A stretch of 64,000 nt of DNA from Bryobacterales bacterium KBS 96 (GTDB lineage: Bacteria; Acidobacteriota; Terriglobia; Bryobacterales; Bryobacteraceae): NCBI GenBank assembly GCA_000381625.1, contig KB906767.1, forward strand, positions 2,520,629-2,584,628, given 5' to 3'. Positions 25,946 through 34,003 of the stretch are shown in pieces. How positions within the stretch are numbered: the first letter of the stretch is position 1; each line of letters opens with the position of its first letter. A program made the position numbers and the translations under genes. The notes under the pieces were generated by a model. That model ran no database searches. It was given only the letters and a program-made list of their open reading frames with translations, and was not told where the DNA came from.

Positions 25946-27430
25946 TTGAGTTTATTTGCAATTAAGCCCTTGGAAAGCATCCTCGCGCAGGCTGGGGATG
26001 CCGAGCACTCGCTGAAGCGCACTCTAGGGCCATTCTCGCTAGTCGCCTTGGGCATCGGCGCCGTGATTGGCGCCGGCATCTTCACCTTGACCGGCCAGGC
26101 CGCCGGAGACCACGCCGGACCGGCAATCGTTCTTTCGTTTATTATTGCGGCGATCGGCTGCGGATTTGCGGGACTCTGCTACAGCGAATTCGCAACCATG
26201 ATTCCGATTGCCGGCAGCGCCTACACGTACGCTTACGCCACGATGGGCGAGTTGATGGCATGGATCATCGGATGGGATCTGGTCATGGAATACGCCATTG
26301 GCGCCGCCACGGTCTCGGTAGGCTGGTCCGGGCACGTGCTGGACCTGATGAGCAGATTCGGCGTTGCCATTCCACCGCGCCTGGCTGCATCACCGTTCGA
26401 AATGGTACGGCTCGCCGATGGCACAAGCGTACACGGCATTGCCAATATCCCCGCACTCCTCATCATCATTGTCATTTCCTTTATCCTGGTCGGAGGCATC
26501 AAGGAATCGGCAACAGTCAATTCCATCATCGTGGTTTTGAAAGTGTCGGTCGTTATATTCTTCATTCTCATTGGCTGGGCGTACATGAATCCGGCAAACC
26601 ACACTCCCTTTATTCCGGCAAACACGGGGAGCTGGGGCCATTTCGGATGGAGCGGCGTGCTGCGCGGGTCGGGCGTTATCTTTTTCGCCTATATCGGTTT
26701 TGACGCGGTCTCGACGGCCGCACAGGAAGCGAGTAAGCCGAAACGCGACATGCCCATCGGCATCATCGGTTCGCTGGTGGTCTGCACGATTCTTTTTGTC
26801 TTATATGCCTACGTCTTAACAGGCGTGGTGAATTATAAGGATTTCATGGATCCGCGCTACCATGCTGCGCCCATCACGGCCGCGCTGGCAAGAATGCCCT
26901 ATCCGATATTGAGCATTGCGATGGACATGGCGATTATCGCCGGGCTTACGTCGGTTATGTTGGTGATGCTGCTCGGTCAGAGCCGCGTGTTTTATTCGAT
27001 GTCGCGCGATGGATTGCTGCCGCGCGTATTCTCCGACATTCATCCCAAGTTCCGCACCCCGTGGCGCTCCAACCTGCTTATGATGTGTTTTGTCGGGGTC
27101 TTTTCCGCGCTTGTGCCCATCAGCATACTTGGCGAGATGACGAGCATCGGAACGTTGTTTGCGTTCGTGATCGTCTGCATTGGCATTATGGTCATGCGGC
27201 GCACACGCCCCGACGTTCCCAGGGCATTCAAGACGCCGCTGGTTCCGCTTGTTCCCATACTCGGAATCCTTTTCAATTTCCTCATGATCTTCGCTCTCGG
27301 AGTAGCCAATTGGCTCCGGCTATTCATCTGGCTGGCGATCGGTCTCGCCATCTACTTTGGATATAGCCGCTATCACAGCAAACTGGGCGCCGTGCTATCG
27401 GAAAAGCCGGCTCCCTCGCTTGGAGACTGA
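25946..27430 (+). CDS. APC-superfamily amino acid permease (CAT-like)
   Basis: 494 residues, about 12 membrane helices. The family signature is at the start of TM1: LGIGAVIGAGIFTLTGQAA, followed by GLCYSEFATMIPIAGSAYTYAYATMGELMAW, split here as GLCYSEFATMIP and GSAYTYAYAT. TM6-7 carries FFAYIGFDAVSTAAQE. This matches the cationic amino acid transporter (YfnA/CAT) branch. The TTG start is supported by GAGGTG 5 nt upstream. It imports amino acids by proton symport or exchange; the substrate cannot be read. A structured leader candidate precedes it. Confidence 0.93.
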   Translation: MSLFAIKPLESILAQAGDAEHSLKRTLGPFSLVALGIGAVIGAGIFTLTGQAAGDHAGPAIVLSFIIAAIGCGFAGLCYSEFATMIPIAGSAYTYAYATMGELMAWIIGWDLVMEYAIGAATVSVGWSGHVLDLMSRFGVAIPPRLAASPFEMVRLADGTSVHGIANIPALLIIIVISFILVGGIKESATVNSIIVVLKVSVVIFFILIGWAYMNPANHTPFIPANTGSWGHFGWSGVLRGSGVIFFAYIGFDAVSTAAQEASKPKRDMPIGIIGSLVVCTILFVLYAYVLTGVVNYKDFMDPRYHAAPITAALARMPYPILSIAMDMAIIAGLTSVMLVMLLGQSRVFYSMSRDGLLPRVFSDIHPKFRTPWRSNLLMMCFVGVFSALVPISILGEMTSIGTLFAFVIVCIGIMVMRRTRPDVPRAFKTPLVPLVPILGILFNFLMIFALGVANWLRLFIWLAIGLAIYFGYSRYHSKLGAVLSEKPAPSLGD

Positions 27431-27487
27431 GGGGATACGGGACAACCCGCGCGCTCGTGCGGCAGCTCCGTTTCCAGGTTTTCTAAA

Positions 27488-27787
27488 GTGGCATCGACAG
27501 ACTCCCCAGATGGGACAATAGTCGCGTTGATGTCGATCTACGACGAACGCAAAGAAGATCTCGAAAGATTCGAGTTCATGATGGGCCCGGACCGAGGCCG
27601 CCTCGCCGTAACGCTCGATCTGATCACGGATGCACTGGTGCTCGTGGGGCAACACGGCGTCTATTGCCAAAGCGCCCGGCAGCTCGGTAAACCGGCCATG
27701 GACATCCAAATCATCTCGAAAAGTTTGACCGACGCGAAAGAGCTCGTAGTGAGCGTGATGGAGCAGTTGAAGAACAATGGTCGTTAA
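27488..27787 (+). CDS. Small hypothetical protein
   Basis: 99 residues from a GTG start; no known motif. It is a soluble, mixed alpha/beta sequence with a hydrophobic central part (RLAVTLDLITDALVLVG) and a helical, charged C-terminus. Codon use and lack of a better frame make it a likely gene. It follows the permease by 57 bp on the same strand and is convergent with the MBL hydrolase. Confidence 0.5.
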   Translation: MASTDSPDGTIVALMSIYDERKEDLERFEFMMGPDRGRLAVTLDLITDALVLVGQHGVYCQSARQLGKPAMDIQIISKSLTDAKELVVSVMEQLKNNGR

Positions 27788-27807
27788 GGCCGGCTCACGA
27801 GACCACC

Positions 27808-28440
27808 TTACAATCCTCTCAGGAACGGATTGCATTCCTTCTCGCGGCCAATCGTCGTGAGCGCGCCGTGTCCCGGCACAACCACGGTTTCGTCCGGCAA
27901 TAAGAGAAGCCGCGTTTTGATGGATGAGAGAATTTGCCACGAATCGCCGCCCGGTAAATCGGTCCTTCCGATGGAATCTTTAAACAACGTGTCGCCGGCC
28001 ACGAGCTTCCGCTCGGTGGGAATGTAGAGACTGATGCTGCCCGGAGTATGCCCCGGCGTTTCCATCACATGAAATTCAGCTTCGTTGAGACGGAGCGAGA
28101 CGGAATCGCGGGCGTCCATATCCACATCCACGCGCTCAGGCGGAGCCACTCCCAACCATCGCGCCTGCACGTCGAGCATCGTTAGCGATTCCTGATCGCT
28201 GGGATTCATGTAAACCGGCGCGTTGGTGTTCTCTTTCAGCAATTTTGCGCCGGCAACATGATCGATGTGAGCATGCGTGATCACAATCGCTTTCACCCGA
28301 AGCCCATGCCGTTCGAGGATGCTTTCGATTTCGCCGATATTGCCGCCGGGATCGACAACAATGGCCTCGCGGGTCTGTTCGTCGCCGAAAATAGAACAGT
28401 TGCATTGCAAGAGGCCGACGGGCAGAATTTCGTGGATCAT
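27808..28440 (-). CDS. MBL-fold metallo-hydrolase (glyoxalase II-like)
   Basis: 210 residues. The dinuclear zinc motif THAHIDHVAG (HxHxDH) is complete, with further ligands in METPGHTPGSIS, LVAGDTLF and the C-terminal VPGHGALTTIG. Size and the short C-terminus match the YcbL/type II glyoxalase-like group, which hydrolyses S-lactoylglutathione or related thioesters, rather than full glyoxalase II. It lies 59 bp from a divergent membrane protein gene. Substrate uncertain. Confidence 0.88.
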   Translation of the reverse strand: MIHEILPVGLLQCNCSIFGDEQTREAIVVDPGGNIGEIESILERHGLRVKAIVITHAHIDHVAGAKLLKENTNAPVYMNPSDQESLTMLDVQARWLGVAPPERVDVDMDARDSVSLRLNEAEFHVMETPGHTPGSISLYIPTERKLVAGDTLFKDSIGRTDLPGGDSWQILSSIKTRLLLLPDETVVVPGHGALTTIGREKECNPFLRGL

Positions 28441-28499
28441 CCAGTCCAGTCTATCCGGGAAGCGAGCGGGTTAAGGAAGCGCAGGCATATCCTGGGCAT

Positions 28500-28946
28500 A
28501 TGAACAACGTCTTTTTAGCGGTACTTATGCGGTTCCTGCATATCGGATCGGTAGTGGGCCTGATCGGGGGAGCCATCTACTCGCGCTCGGTCCTGACACC
28601 GGTGTTGAATGCACTCCCCGAACCGGAGCGAGCACGTGCCGCGGAAGGCGCACAAGCCAGGTTCCGCACGCCATTGTTCGTGCTGCTCGCACTGATTATC
28701 CTGTCGGGCATCTATAACTTTCTGGCGGGACCGCACCATTCACAGCAGTGGCAGATCTGGTTCGGGATCAAGATGCTTCTGGTGCTGCACATTCTTGCCG
28801 CCGCCATTCTTTGGGCAACATCTCCTTACGGTGACGTAACGGTGGGAGGTAAAGGTAAGCGGCGTCTCGCGAGTGTCTGCATTTCCGGACTGCTCGTTAT
28901 CCTCATCGGCGCCTACCTTCATTACCTGACGGGCCGGGGCTTATAA
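28500..28946 (+). CDS. Four-helix integral membrane protein
   Basis: 148 residues with four predicted membrane segments (about 8-28, 60-80, 88-108, 125-143). The first carries MRFLHIGSVVGLIGG with a histidine, and the third LVLHILAAAILW with another, an arrangement seen in small membrane proteins related to CopD/haem-binding families; haem or metal binding is possible but unproven. It is divergent from the MBL hydrolase and 55 bp upstream of ygfZ. Confidence 0.65.
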   Translation: MNNVFLAVLMRFLHIGSVVGLIGGAIYSRSVLTPVLNALPEPERARAAEGAQARFRTPLFVLLALIILSGIYNFLAGPHHSQQWQIWFGIKMLLVLHILAAAILWATSPYGDVTVGGKGKRRLASVCISGLLVILIGAYLHYLTGRGL

Positions 28947-29001
28947 CAGGCTCACTTCCTGAGATTTGGCGCATCAAAAGAATACAGAGGACAGAAGAGT
29001 A

Positions 29002-29937
29002 ATGAACGGATACGAACAGTTGCGCGAAAGCGCGGCTTGGATCGACACGTCGAATTACGGGGAAATCCGTGCGACTGGCGAGGATCGAGCCCGGCTACTG
29101 AATGCAATGGCAACCAACGACATTAAGAGTCTGGATCCCGGAGAGGGATGTTATAGCTTCTTCCTGAACGCGCAAGGCCGCATTCTCGGAGACGCCGTCA
29201 TCTTCAACCTGGGCGAATCGCTGCTCATCCATACCGAGCCGGAGACGCGGCCGAAGTTGCAGGAGCATATCGAAAAGTACATCATTGCCGACGACGTGAC
29301 ATTGTCGGACGAGACCGAGCAATGGGCCACCATCGGCCTGGAAGGACCGGAGAGCGCCGAGAAGCTAAAGGCAATCTCAGCCACTCTGCCAAACCGCGAC
29401 TTCGGCGTCGCTCTATGGGGCGGGGGCTTCGTAGCAAAAATCTCCGCCACTGGCGCTCCAGGTTACCGCATGTTCTGCCCGGCAACCCAGCATTCCCATC
29501 TGGTTGACACCCTGAAAACCGCGGGATTGGAACAGGCCGATGGCGAGGCGATGAATATCGTGCGTCTTGAGCACGGAAAGCCCCGCTATGGCGTGGATAT
29601 TACGGAGCGTTATCTCACGCAAGAGACTAACCAAATGCATGCCGTATCTTTCAGCAAAGGCTGCTATCTTGGACAGGAAATTGTCGAGCGCGTGCGATCC
29701 CGCGCCCAGATACACCGCGTACTGACGTCCGTGCGCGTCAATTGCCGCGTCGCGCCAGTCCCGGGAACCAAGCTGAAGGTGGACGGCAAGGATGTTGCCG
29801 AGATCACCTCGGCCGCGTTTTCCCCAGCCCTGAATGAAGTCGTCGCTCTTGCGTATGTTCGCGTCGAGCAGGTGCAGGCCAAGAGCGAGATGGTGGTGGA
29901 CAACACCATGCCGATCCGGACCGCGTATATCCCATAG
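29002..29937 (+). CDS. ygfZ: Folate-binding Fe-S cluster repair protein YgfZ
   Basis: 311 residues from ATG 29002; the TTG 36 bp upstream is less likely. It has the GcvT-like fold with the YgfZ hallmark KGCYLGQEIVER (Cys221), and the N-terminal GEDRARLLNAMATNDIK region. YgfZ uses tetrahydrofolate in assembly or repair of Fe-S enzymes such as MiaB. No glycine-cleavage genes are nearby, and the KGCYxGQE motif excludes GcvT itself. It stands in a short rightward run after the small membrane protein. Confidence 0.92.
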   Translation: MNGYEQLRESAAWIDTSNYGEIRATGEDRARLLNAMATNDIKSLDPGEGCYSFFLNAQGRILGDAVIFNLGESLLIHTEPETRPKLQEHIEKYIIADDVTLSDETEQWATIGLEGPESAEKLKAISATLPNRDFGVALWGGGFVAKISATGAPGYRMFCPATQHSHLVDTLKTAGLEQADGEAMNIVRLEHGKPRYGVDITERYLTQETNQMHAVSFSKGCYLGQEIVERVRSRAQIHRVLTSVRVNCRVAPVPGTKLKVDGKDVAEITSAAFSPALNEVVALAYVRVEQVQAKSEMVVDNTMPIRTAYIP

Positions 29938-29978
29938 GAAGGCGGAATACAGCAGACAGGAGCGGCAGGGGGGCGGCC

Positions 29979-30788
29979 CTATTTCGCCGCTACGCTTGCC
30001 GTCTCCGCGCCAGGCATTGCGAATGCCGGAGCGGCGAGCGGCTTCTCGGCTCCACGATGGCAGGTGTAACACTGCACCTTCGGATGTCCCTTGAAGTTCT
30101 GCTGGTCGATGCTAGCCACCATTTTGATCATCTCGCGGGCGGCTTTCTTCTCTTTCTTATCATCCGAATCGAAATGCCCCTCAATGTGGCATTTCTCGCA
30201 TTTCGCGCCAAGAGACGCGCTGAAATAATGCATGGTATCGATGAAGCGGGATGCCGGTAGATCCTTCAGGATCTGCACGTTCTTAAAGTGCTCGCCGGCT
30301 GTCTGCTCAGGCTGGCGTAGCGGGTCGCCGGCTGCGTCCGGCTGCCTCTCGAACACAACAGTTTGCGTCCGCTCCTTCCCGTTCATGCTGGCCGTGCTTT
30401 GGACTTCCAGGGTTTTGCCGTCGGATGAGAGTTTGTAACTCTCTGAAATCGCGGTCGGGCGCTCCCCAGCGACTTGCGAACTGATGGACAGCGCGTCTCC
30501 ATCGAGCCTCGCGCGGCTCTTCATCGGCAACCCATGATATTCGTTCTTGCTCTCAGTTCCTGTCGTGTTGTAAGCGACAGAGGAGCGGTATTCGCCGTGG
30601 TGGTCCGTGACCCCACTGGTGATCTTCAATATCGCGCCTTGCTTGTCAACGATCATGAGTTCGCTGGAAGGGGGCGGCCCGGCGAACTTGCTCTTTGCCA
30701 GATCGGCTTTCCAAACGCCGGTAAACTCGGGGGTCTGAGCCGGCAGAAGACAGGCAGCGAAAAGGAGGACTCCGAAGCGAAGTTGCAT
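29979..30788 (-). CDS. Exported dihaem cytochrome: lipocalin-like domain plus reaction-centre-type cytochrome c domain
   Basis: 269 residues. A signal peptide (FGVLLFAACLLPAQ) precedes a ~130-residue beta-rich domain of the kind that recurs in acidobacterial secreted proteins (GVWKADLAKSKFAGPPPSS, SSDGKTLEVQS). The C-terminal ~110 residues match the photosynthetic reaction-centre cytochrome c subunit family: EHFKNVQILKDLPASRFIDT, FSASLGAKCEKCHIEGHF, KKAAREMIKM and VQCYTCHRG, giving two CxxCH haems. The organism shows no photosystem here; in Acidobacteria this domain is used as a general periplasmic electron carrier. It stands alone downstream of the stress-island genes. Confidence 0.88.
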   Translation of the reverse strand: MQLRFGVLLFAACLLPAQTPEFTGVWKADLAKSKFAGPPPSSELMIVDKQGAILKITSGVTDHHGEYRSSVAYNTTGTESKNEYHGLPMKSRARLDGDALSISSQVAGERPTAISESYKLSSDGKTLEVQSTASMNGKERTQTVVFERQPDAAGDPLRQPEQTAGEHFKNVQILKDLPASRFIDTMHYFSASLGAKCEKCHIEGHFDSDDKKEKKAAREMIKMVASIDQQNFKGHPKVQCYTCHRGAEKPLAAPAFAMPGAETASVAAK

Positions 30789-30825
30789 AGATGACCAGCG
30801 AAGTTTGACAGATGGAATACTCGCT

Positions 30826-30843
30826 TGTCAATCGACATTGACA
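30826..30843. promoter_or_regulatory. 7-4-7 inverted repeat upstream of the dihaem cytochrome
   Basis: TGTCAAT-CGAC-ATTGACA, perfect, 38-55 bp before the cytochrome start, with a further TTGACA half-site at 30805-30810. It has the size and position of an operator. Confidence 0.4.
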
Positions 30844-30872
30844 CAATGTATTCCTCTGATTGAAGCTTCTGG

Positions 30873-31055
30873 TCAAGATGCGCCGCTACACTCCGTGTCA
30901 TTTTTCATTAGATAAGGCGTCGTTTGTTGTTTTTTCCGCGCGAGATCCTCCTCGACCGTCTCCAAATCGCCCTCCGCCTGTGACGGAACCGGGCGCATAT
31001 CGGCGGCCCGTTTGTTGTCTTGCGATTTCGTGTCCTGTTGATTTGTGTCTGTCAT
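30873..31055 (-). CDS. Small hydrophilic hypothetical protein
   Basis: 60 residues from an ATG at 31055 with GGGG 4 nt upstream; a longer frame reaching 31103 is less likely. The sequence is Lys/Asp/Gln-rich (TDTNQQDTKSQDNKRAADM), without hydrophobic core, and is probably disordered. It follows the baeRF gene by 47 bp on the same strand and resembles the short hydrophilic product at 32951 in composition. Real but function unknown. Confidence 0.45.
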   Translation of the reverse strand: MTDTNQQDTKSQDNKRAADMRPVPSQAEGDLETVEEDLARKKQQTTPYLMKNDTECSGAS

Positions 31056-31102
31056 AAATCCCCGTTCCCCCTCCCGTGTAAACGGCCATACCACTGCCAG
31101 CA

Positions 31103-32314
31103 TTAGAATCTCAACACTGCCGCGAGGCCCGACCCGTTGGGCATCTTGCTATTTGGGGCTACAAGAACCTGTCCGCCGTGCAGAATCGCCTGTACGGAAG
31201 CATCATTCAGCAGATCTTCCTCCTCGGGAGCACCATCGCTTCTGACCTTGACGGCATGCGCCATCTCGTCGACGCGCCCCATCCGCTCGATAGAATCGGA
31301 GACCAGCAGGATGCGGATGCGCCCGTCGTGAGCGGCCATTACAACGTCCTTCACGCCGTGAATCGCGAGCCGCCCCCCCACATTTCGCTGGTATTCTTCG
31401 ATAGCGCGTTCTACCTTCCGTTCATAGCGCTTTTCTATTGCCGCCAGCGCCCGGGCGTGCATTTCACCGCCCTTCAGGCTGTTGGGGGCGCCCTGGACCG
31501 CGTCTTCGACAATGTTTGGATATCTTGTAAGCGACCGGTAGAGGGCCAATACATGGTCCACGCCGGCAAGCACCACTGGCTCCGATTTCTCTCGAAGGGT
31601 TTCGCCGAGAGCACGGTCGATCTGCCGGAAGAAATGCGCGAGGAACTCATCGTGGTCTTCCAGGCCGGCGCCAGTGCCGAACATTACGCCTTTGGAACTC
31701 CCGGACGAAGGACCTGCCGTGCTCCTGTTATCGCGAACGTGATCCGGCTTCTCTTCATTCATAAACGCATCGAAGTTCGTCGGAACGCCACCCGCGAGTG
31801 TCGTCTGCTCCGAACTGGCTGCCGTGCAGCGGAGCAGCCGGACGTCGTTTTGGCTGAGAGCGAGAATATAGAAGACGCGCTCGCGAGAAAAGTAGGGAAG
31901 CAGAGGACGAATATAAAAGTGAGGTCCGGCCACCGCCCGTTCGGTGGGCCGATGGTCGAGCCAAATTCTCTCGAATACGTCCGGCGCACGAAATACGGCA
32001 ACTCCACGACCGTGCGCCTGATCCGGTTGATAAATGCTCCACCAATCGGAAATGGAGTCGAGCAGCGGGCGCGCTTCCGTTCCGCGACGTTCCACTTGGG
32101 ACGCTAGGCGCTTGATGCATTCCTTCCACCGCAACTCGTACTGGCCTTCATCGGACCTGCTCAACGACAGCGGCGCATACACGCTTAAACACGGCCCGCG
32201 GGCGTCAAGCAGCCCCTTTAGATCGTTCGCCTCAAGAAAGCTGGTTAGCTCCTTTGTGTCCATACGCTTAGAGGACACTCTCGGAGATCCTTCAGTTACG
32301 GAATCTCTGGCCAT
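31103..32314 (-). CDS. Bacterial archaeo-eukaryotic-release-factor-like (baeRF family 3) protein
   Basis: 403 residues. The sequence follows the baeRF pattern: an N-terminal LKGLLDARGPCLSVYAPL strand, WKECIKRLASQVERRG helix, GRGVAVFRAPDVFERIWL, then HFYIRPLLPYFSRERVFYILALSQNDVRLLR, and a C-terminal L7Ae-like part with DVVMAAHDGRIRILLVSD and GGQVLVAPNSKMP. Bacterial relatives of eRF1/aRF1 lack the stop-codon-reading motifs and are proposed ribosome-rescue or ribosome-modifying factors; none is biochemically settled. GGGAG 4 nt before ATG 32314 supports the start. It lies 13 bp downstream of a PA2169-like gene, in an apparent stress operon. Confidence 0.78.
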   Translation of the reverse strand: MARDSVTEGSPRVSSKRMDTKELTSFLEANDLKGLLDARGPCLSVYAPLSLSRSDEGQYELRWKECIKRLASQVERRGTEARPLLDSISDWWSIYQPDQAHGRGVAVFRAPDVFERIWLDHRPTERAVAGPHFYIRPLLPYFSRERVFYILALSQNDVRLLRCTAASSEQTTLAGGVPTNFDAFMNEEKPDHVRDNRSTAGPSSGSSKGVMFGTGAGLEDHDEFLAHFFRQIDRALGETLREKSEPVVLAGVDHVLALYRSLTRYPNIVEDAVQGAPNSLKGGEMHARALAAIEKRYERKVERAIEEYQRNVGGRLAIHGVKDVVMAAHDGRIRILLVSDSIERMGRVDEMAHAVKVRSDGAPEEEDLLNDASVQAILHGGQVLVAPNSKMPNGSGLAAVLRF

Positions 32315-32327
32315 TCAACTCCCGCTT

Positions 32328-32786
32328 TCAGCGTGCGCTACGTGCCGCCGGGCTGCCGGATCGTAGTTGTTCCACGGTAGACCGAATGACGTTTAACTGG
32401 CGTTCAACGATAGTTCTTAACTCGGTAGGCATTTCCGCTTCCAGCGCTCTTTCAAAATGCTTCATCGTTGATTCTTCGCCGTCAGCGCAATTACTGCGGA
32501 AAGATGCATCGTCTTTTGGCCGGATGCGCGCCTCGAGATCTACCCAACCCTGATGAAGAATTCCACCGGCTGTTCCACCCTGGGATGGTTGCCCGCCAAG
32601 CCTCGTAATTTCGTCAGCCAGGATGTTCGAGAAATGCAGCCGCTGCGCCGAGATATCCGTGAACCACTTTCTGAGCTCGTCGCTGTGAACTCCTTTCGCG
32701 GCTTTTCCAAACCCCTCCCAACTGTCATTGCATGCCGAAGCTAACTTGTTGAGAATCCGCGTCAGTGCCTCTGTGTCTTGTGCCAT
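32328..32786 (-). CDS. PA2169-like four-helix-bundle (DUF2383) stress protein
   Basis: 152 residues from ATG 32786; AAAGGGA precedes it, and the frame continuing upstream has no good start. The protein is all helical (TEALTRILNKLASACNDSWEGFGKA, split into two parts; then LRKWFTDISAQRLHFSNIL and GGILHQGWVDLEARI), the ferritin-like helical bundle seen in PA2169/DUF2383 proteins. The usual GxxHxGW metal-like element survives as GGILHQGW. The family is induced by stress in other bacteria and its biochemical role is open. It begins a leftward operon with the baeRF gene and is divergent from the small-protein/fasciclin/zinc-finger genes. Confidence 0.75.
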   Translation of the reverse strand: MAQDTEALTRILNKLASACNDSWEGFGKAAKGVHSDELRKWFTDISAQRLHFSNILADEITRLGGQPSQGGTAGGILHQGWVDLEARIRPKDDASFRSNCADGEESTMKHFERALEAEMPTELRTIVERQLNVIRSTVEQLRSGSPAARSAR

Positions 32787-32824
32787 GCTGTTCCCTTTCG
32801 CTGTCCTGCCCGGGGCGCTCGCAC

Positions 32825-32840
32825 GGAAAGTTCGCTTTCC
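32825..32840. promoter_or_regulatory. 6-4-6 inverted repeat in the divergent stress-gene promoter region
   Basis: GGAAAG-TTCG-CTTTCC, perfect, 39 bp upstream of the leftward operon and 111 bp upstream of the rightward one. It could be an operator or a small mRNA hairpin. No confident promoter boxes were found in this 164-bp gap. Confidence 0.3.
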
Positions 32841-32950
32841 TACGCGTGTGACTTCCACCGGAGTGAAAGGTTTCCGTAACGGCGGAACGGCGGGCTTGCA
32901 GAAGGTAACGGAATCCGCCGCACCCGGGTCATCCAAGTGGAGGTATTGCG

Positions 32951-33211
32951 ATGGACAGAAATACTTCGTTCCCGGATTCGGACGAATCGGCCCGCAACAA
33001 ACATGCTCCGGATATTGAAGAGCAAATCACCGACGATCTGGAGGAAGGCGCGGACCTGCAAACCTCGCATAAAACCGGAAAGCATTCTTCCGCCATGAAG
33101 CTCAGCGCATCGCGTCCGGAGCCGAAGAGAGGCCGTGGAGCCGTTCCTGTCGACGGCGCTCACGGATCCGACGATGAGGGCGTCGATCTTTCGAGAGAGG
33201 ACCATGAGTAA
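32951..33211 (+). CDS. Small hydrophilic hypothetical protein
   Basis: 86 residues, strongly hydrophilic (DRNTSFPDSDESARNKH, SDDEGVDLSREDHE), probably disordered. GGAGG at 32939-32943 lies 7 nt before the ATG, so translation is well supported. Its last codons overlap the fasciclin gene start (ATGAGTAA), implying coupled translation. No family recognised. Confidence 0.6.
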   Translation: MDRNTSFPDSDESARNKHAPDIEEQITDDLEEGADLQTSHKTGKHSSAMKLSASRPEPKRGRGAVPVDGAHGSDDEGVDLSREDHE

Positions 33212-33662
33212 CCAGGAAGGCATCAGCCTTGACCAGACGGCCAATCCCGGAATTGACGAGAAGCTTGCCACGACCGGAATGCTGGAGACGCTAGCCGAGC
33301 TCGGCGACTGCTCCGCGATACTGGGCCTCATCAACTCCGCCGGCCTCGGCTGGATGCTCGATCGAGTGGGCCTTCAGACGTTCTTCGCGCCTGCAAACGA
33401 CTCGCTCGCTGGATTCGACGGTGACGCCCAAAGTGTGGAGCGACTGCTCTCGCGGCAGATGGTGGATGGAGCGGCGAAATCAGAGGATCTGCGCCATGAA
33501 CGTAAGGTGACGGCAATGAGCGGCGACCATTTCCCCGTGCACTCGGACGAACATGGGCTGCGGATCGGTGAGGCGAGAATAGTCAGGGCAGACGTGGCCT
33601 GCACCAACGGCGTGATTCACGTGGTGGATGGCTTGCTTATCGGGCGTCTGTCGCCAAAGTAG
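33204..33662 (+). CDS. Fasciclin (FAS1) domain protein
   Basis: 152 residues from ATG 33204, overlapping the preceding small gene by 8 bp. The FAS1 fold is supported by the H1 box FFAPANDSLAG, a central helical part, and the H2-like ending ARIVRADVACTNGVIHVVDGLLI. There is no signal peptide, unlike most bacterial fasciclins, which are secreted adhesion proteins, so it may act in the cytoplasm or use another export route. It is in the rightward stress operon ahead of the zinc-finger gene. Confidence 0.85.
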   Translation: MSNQEGISLDQTANPGIDEKLATTGMLETLAELGDCSAILGLINSAGLGWMLDRVGLQTFFAPANDSLAGFDGDAQSVERLLSRQMVDGAAKSEDLRHERKVTAMSGDHFPVHSDEHGLRIGEARIVRADVACTNGVIHVVDGLLIGRLSPK

Positions 33663-33678
33663 TTAGGAAGGAAAGATT

Positions 33679-33909
33679 ATGCCAACTCCCGCCGGTCCAG
33701 AAACGAACCAGTTTCGCTGCAATGCGTGCGGACGTTATTTCAATACAGAGATGGAATTGAAACAGCACGAGCCTGAGTGCCGGGCCGCGAAAGTCGCGAC
33801 AGACGAAGCCGCCCGGGAATTGCGCGAACAGGATCGCAAACCGCATCAACCAAACGATGCCGAATCGAAGGAGCATCCGTTCCAGCACGGCACGCGCCCA
33901 CCGCAATAG
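33679..33909 (+). CDS. Small C2HC zinc-finger protein
   Basis: 76 residues. An N-terminal finger reads FRCNACGRYFNTEMELKQH followed by EPEC, giving ligands Cys14, Cys17, His30 and Cys34 (C-x2-C-x12-H-x3-C), very like a eukaryotic C2H2 finger with the last His replaced by Cys. The C-terminal half is charged and disordered. The start has a weak AAGGAAAG site upstream. It may bind nucleic acid or protein; nothing more can be inferred. It follows the fasciclin gene by 16 bp. Confidence 0.7.
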   Translation: MPTPAGPETNQFRCNACGRYFNTEMELKQHEPECRAAKVATDEAARELREQDRKPHQPNDAESKEHPFQHGTRPPQ

Positions 33910-34003
33910 GGCGACGGCGCACAAGTGAAGTTCCGAAATCGCTCGCGGTTTGCGCGAAGGCAGCAGCGTACAATCGGAGCTCTCCTGATACGATTCGTAG
34001 AAC

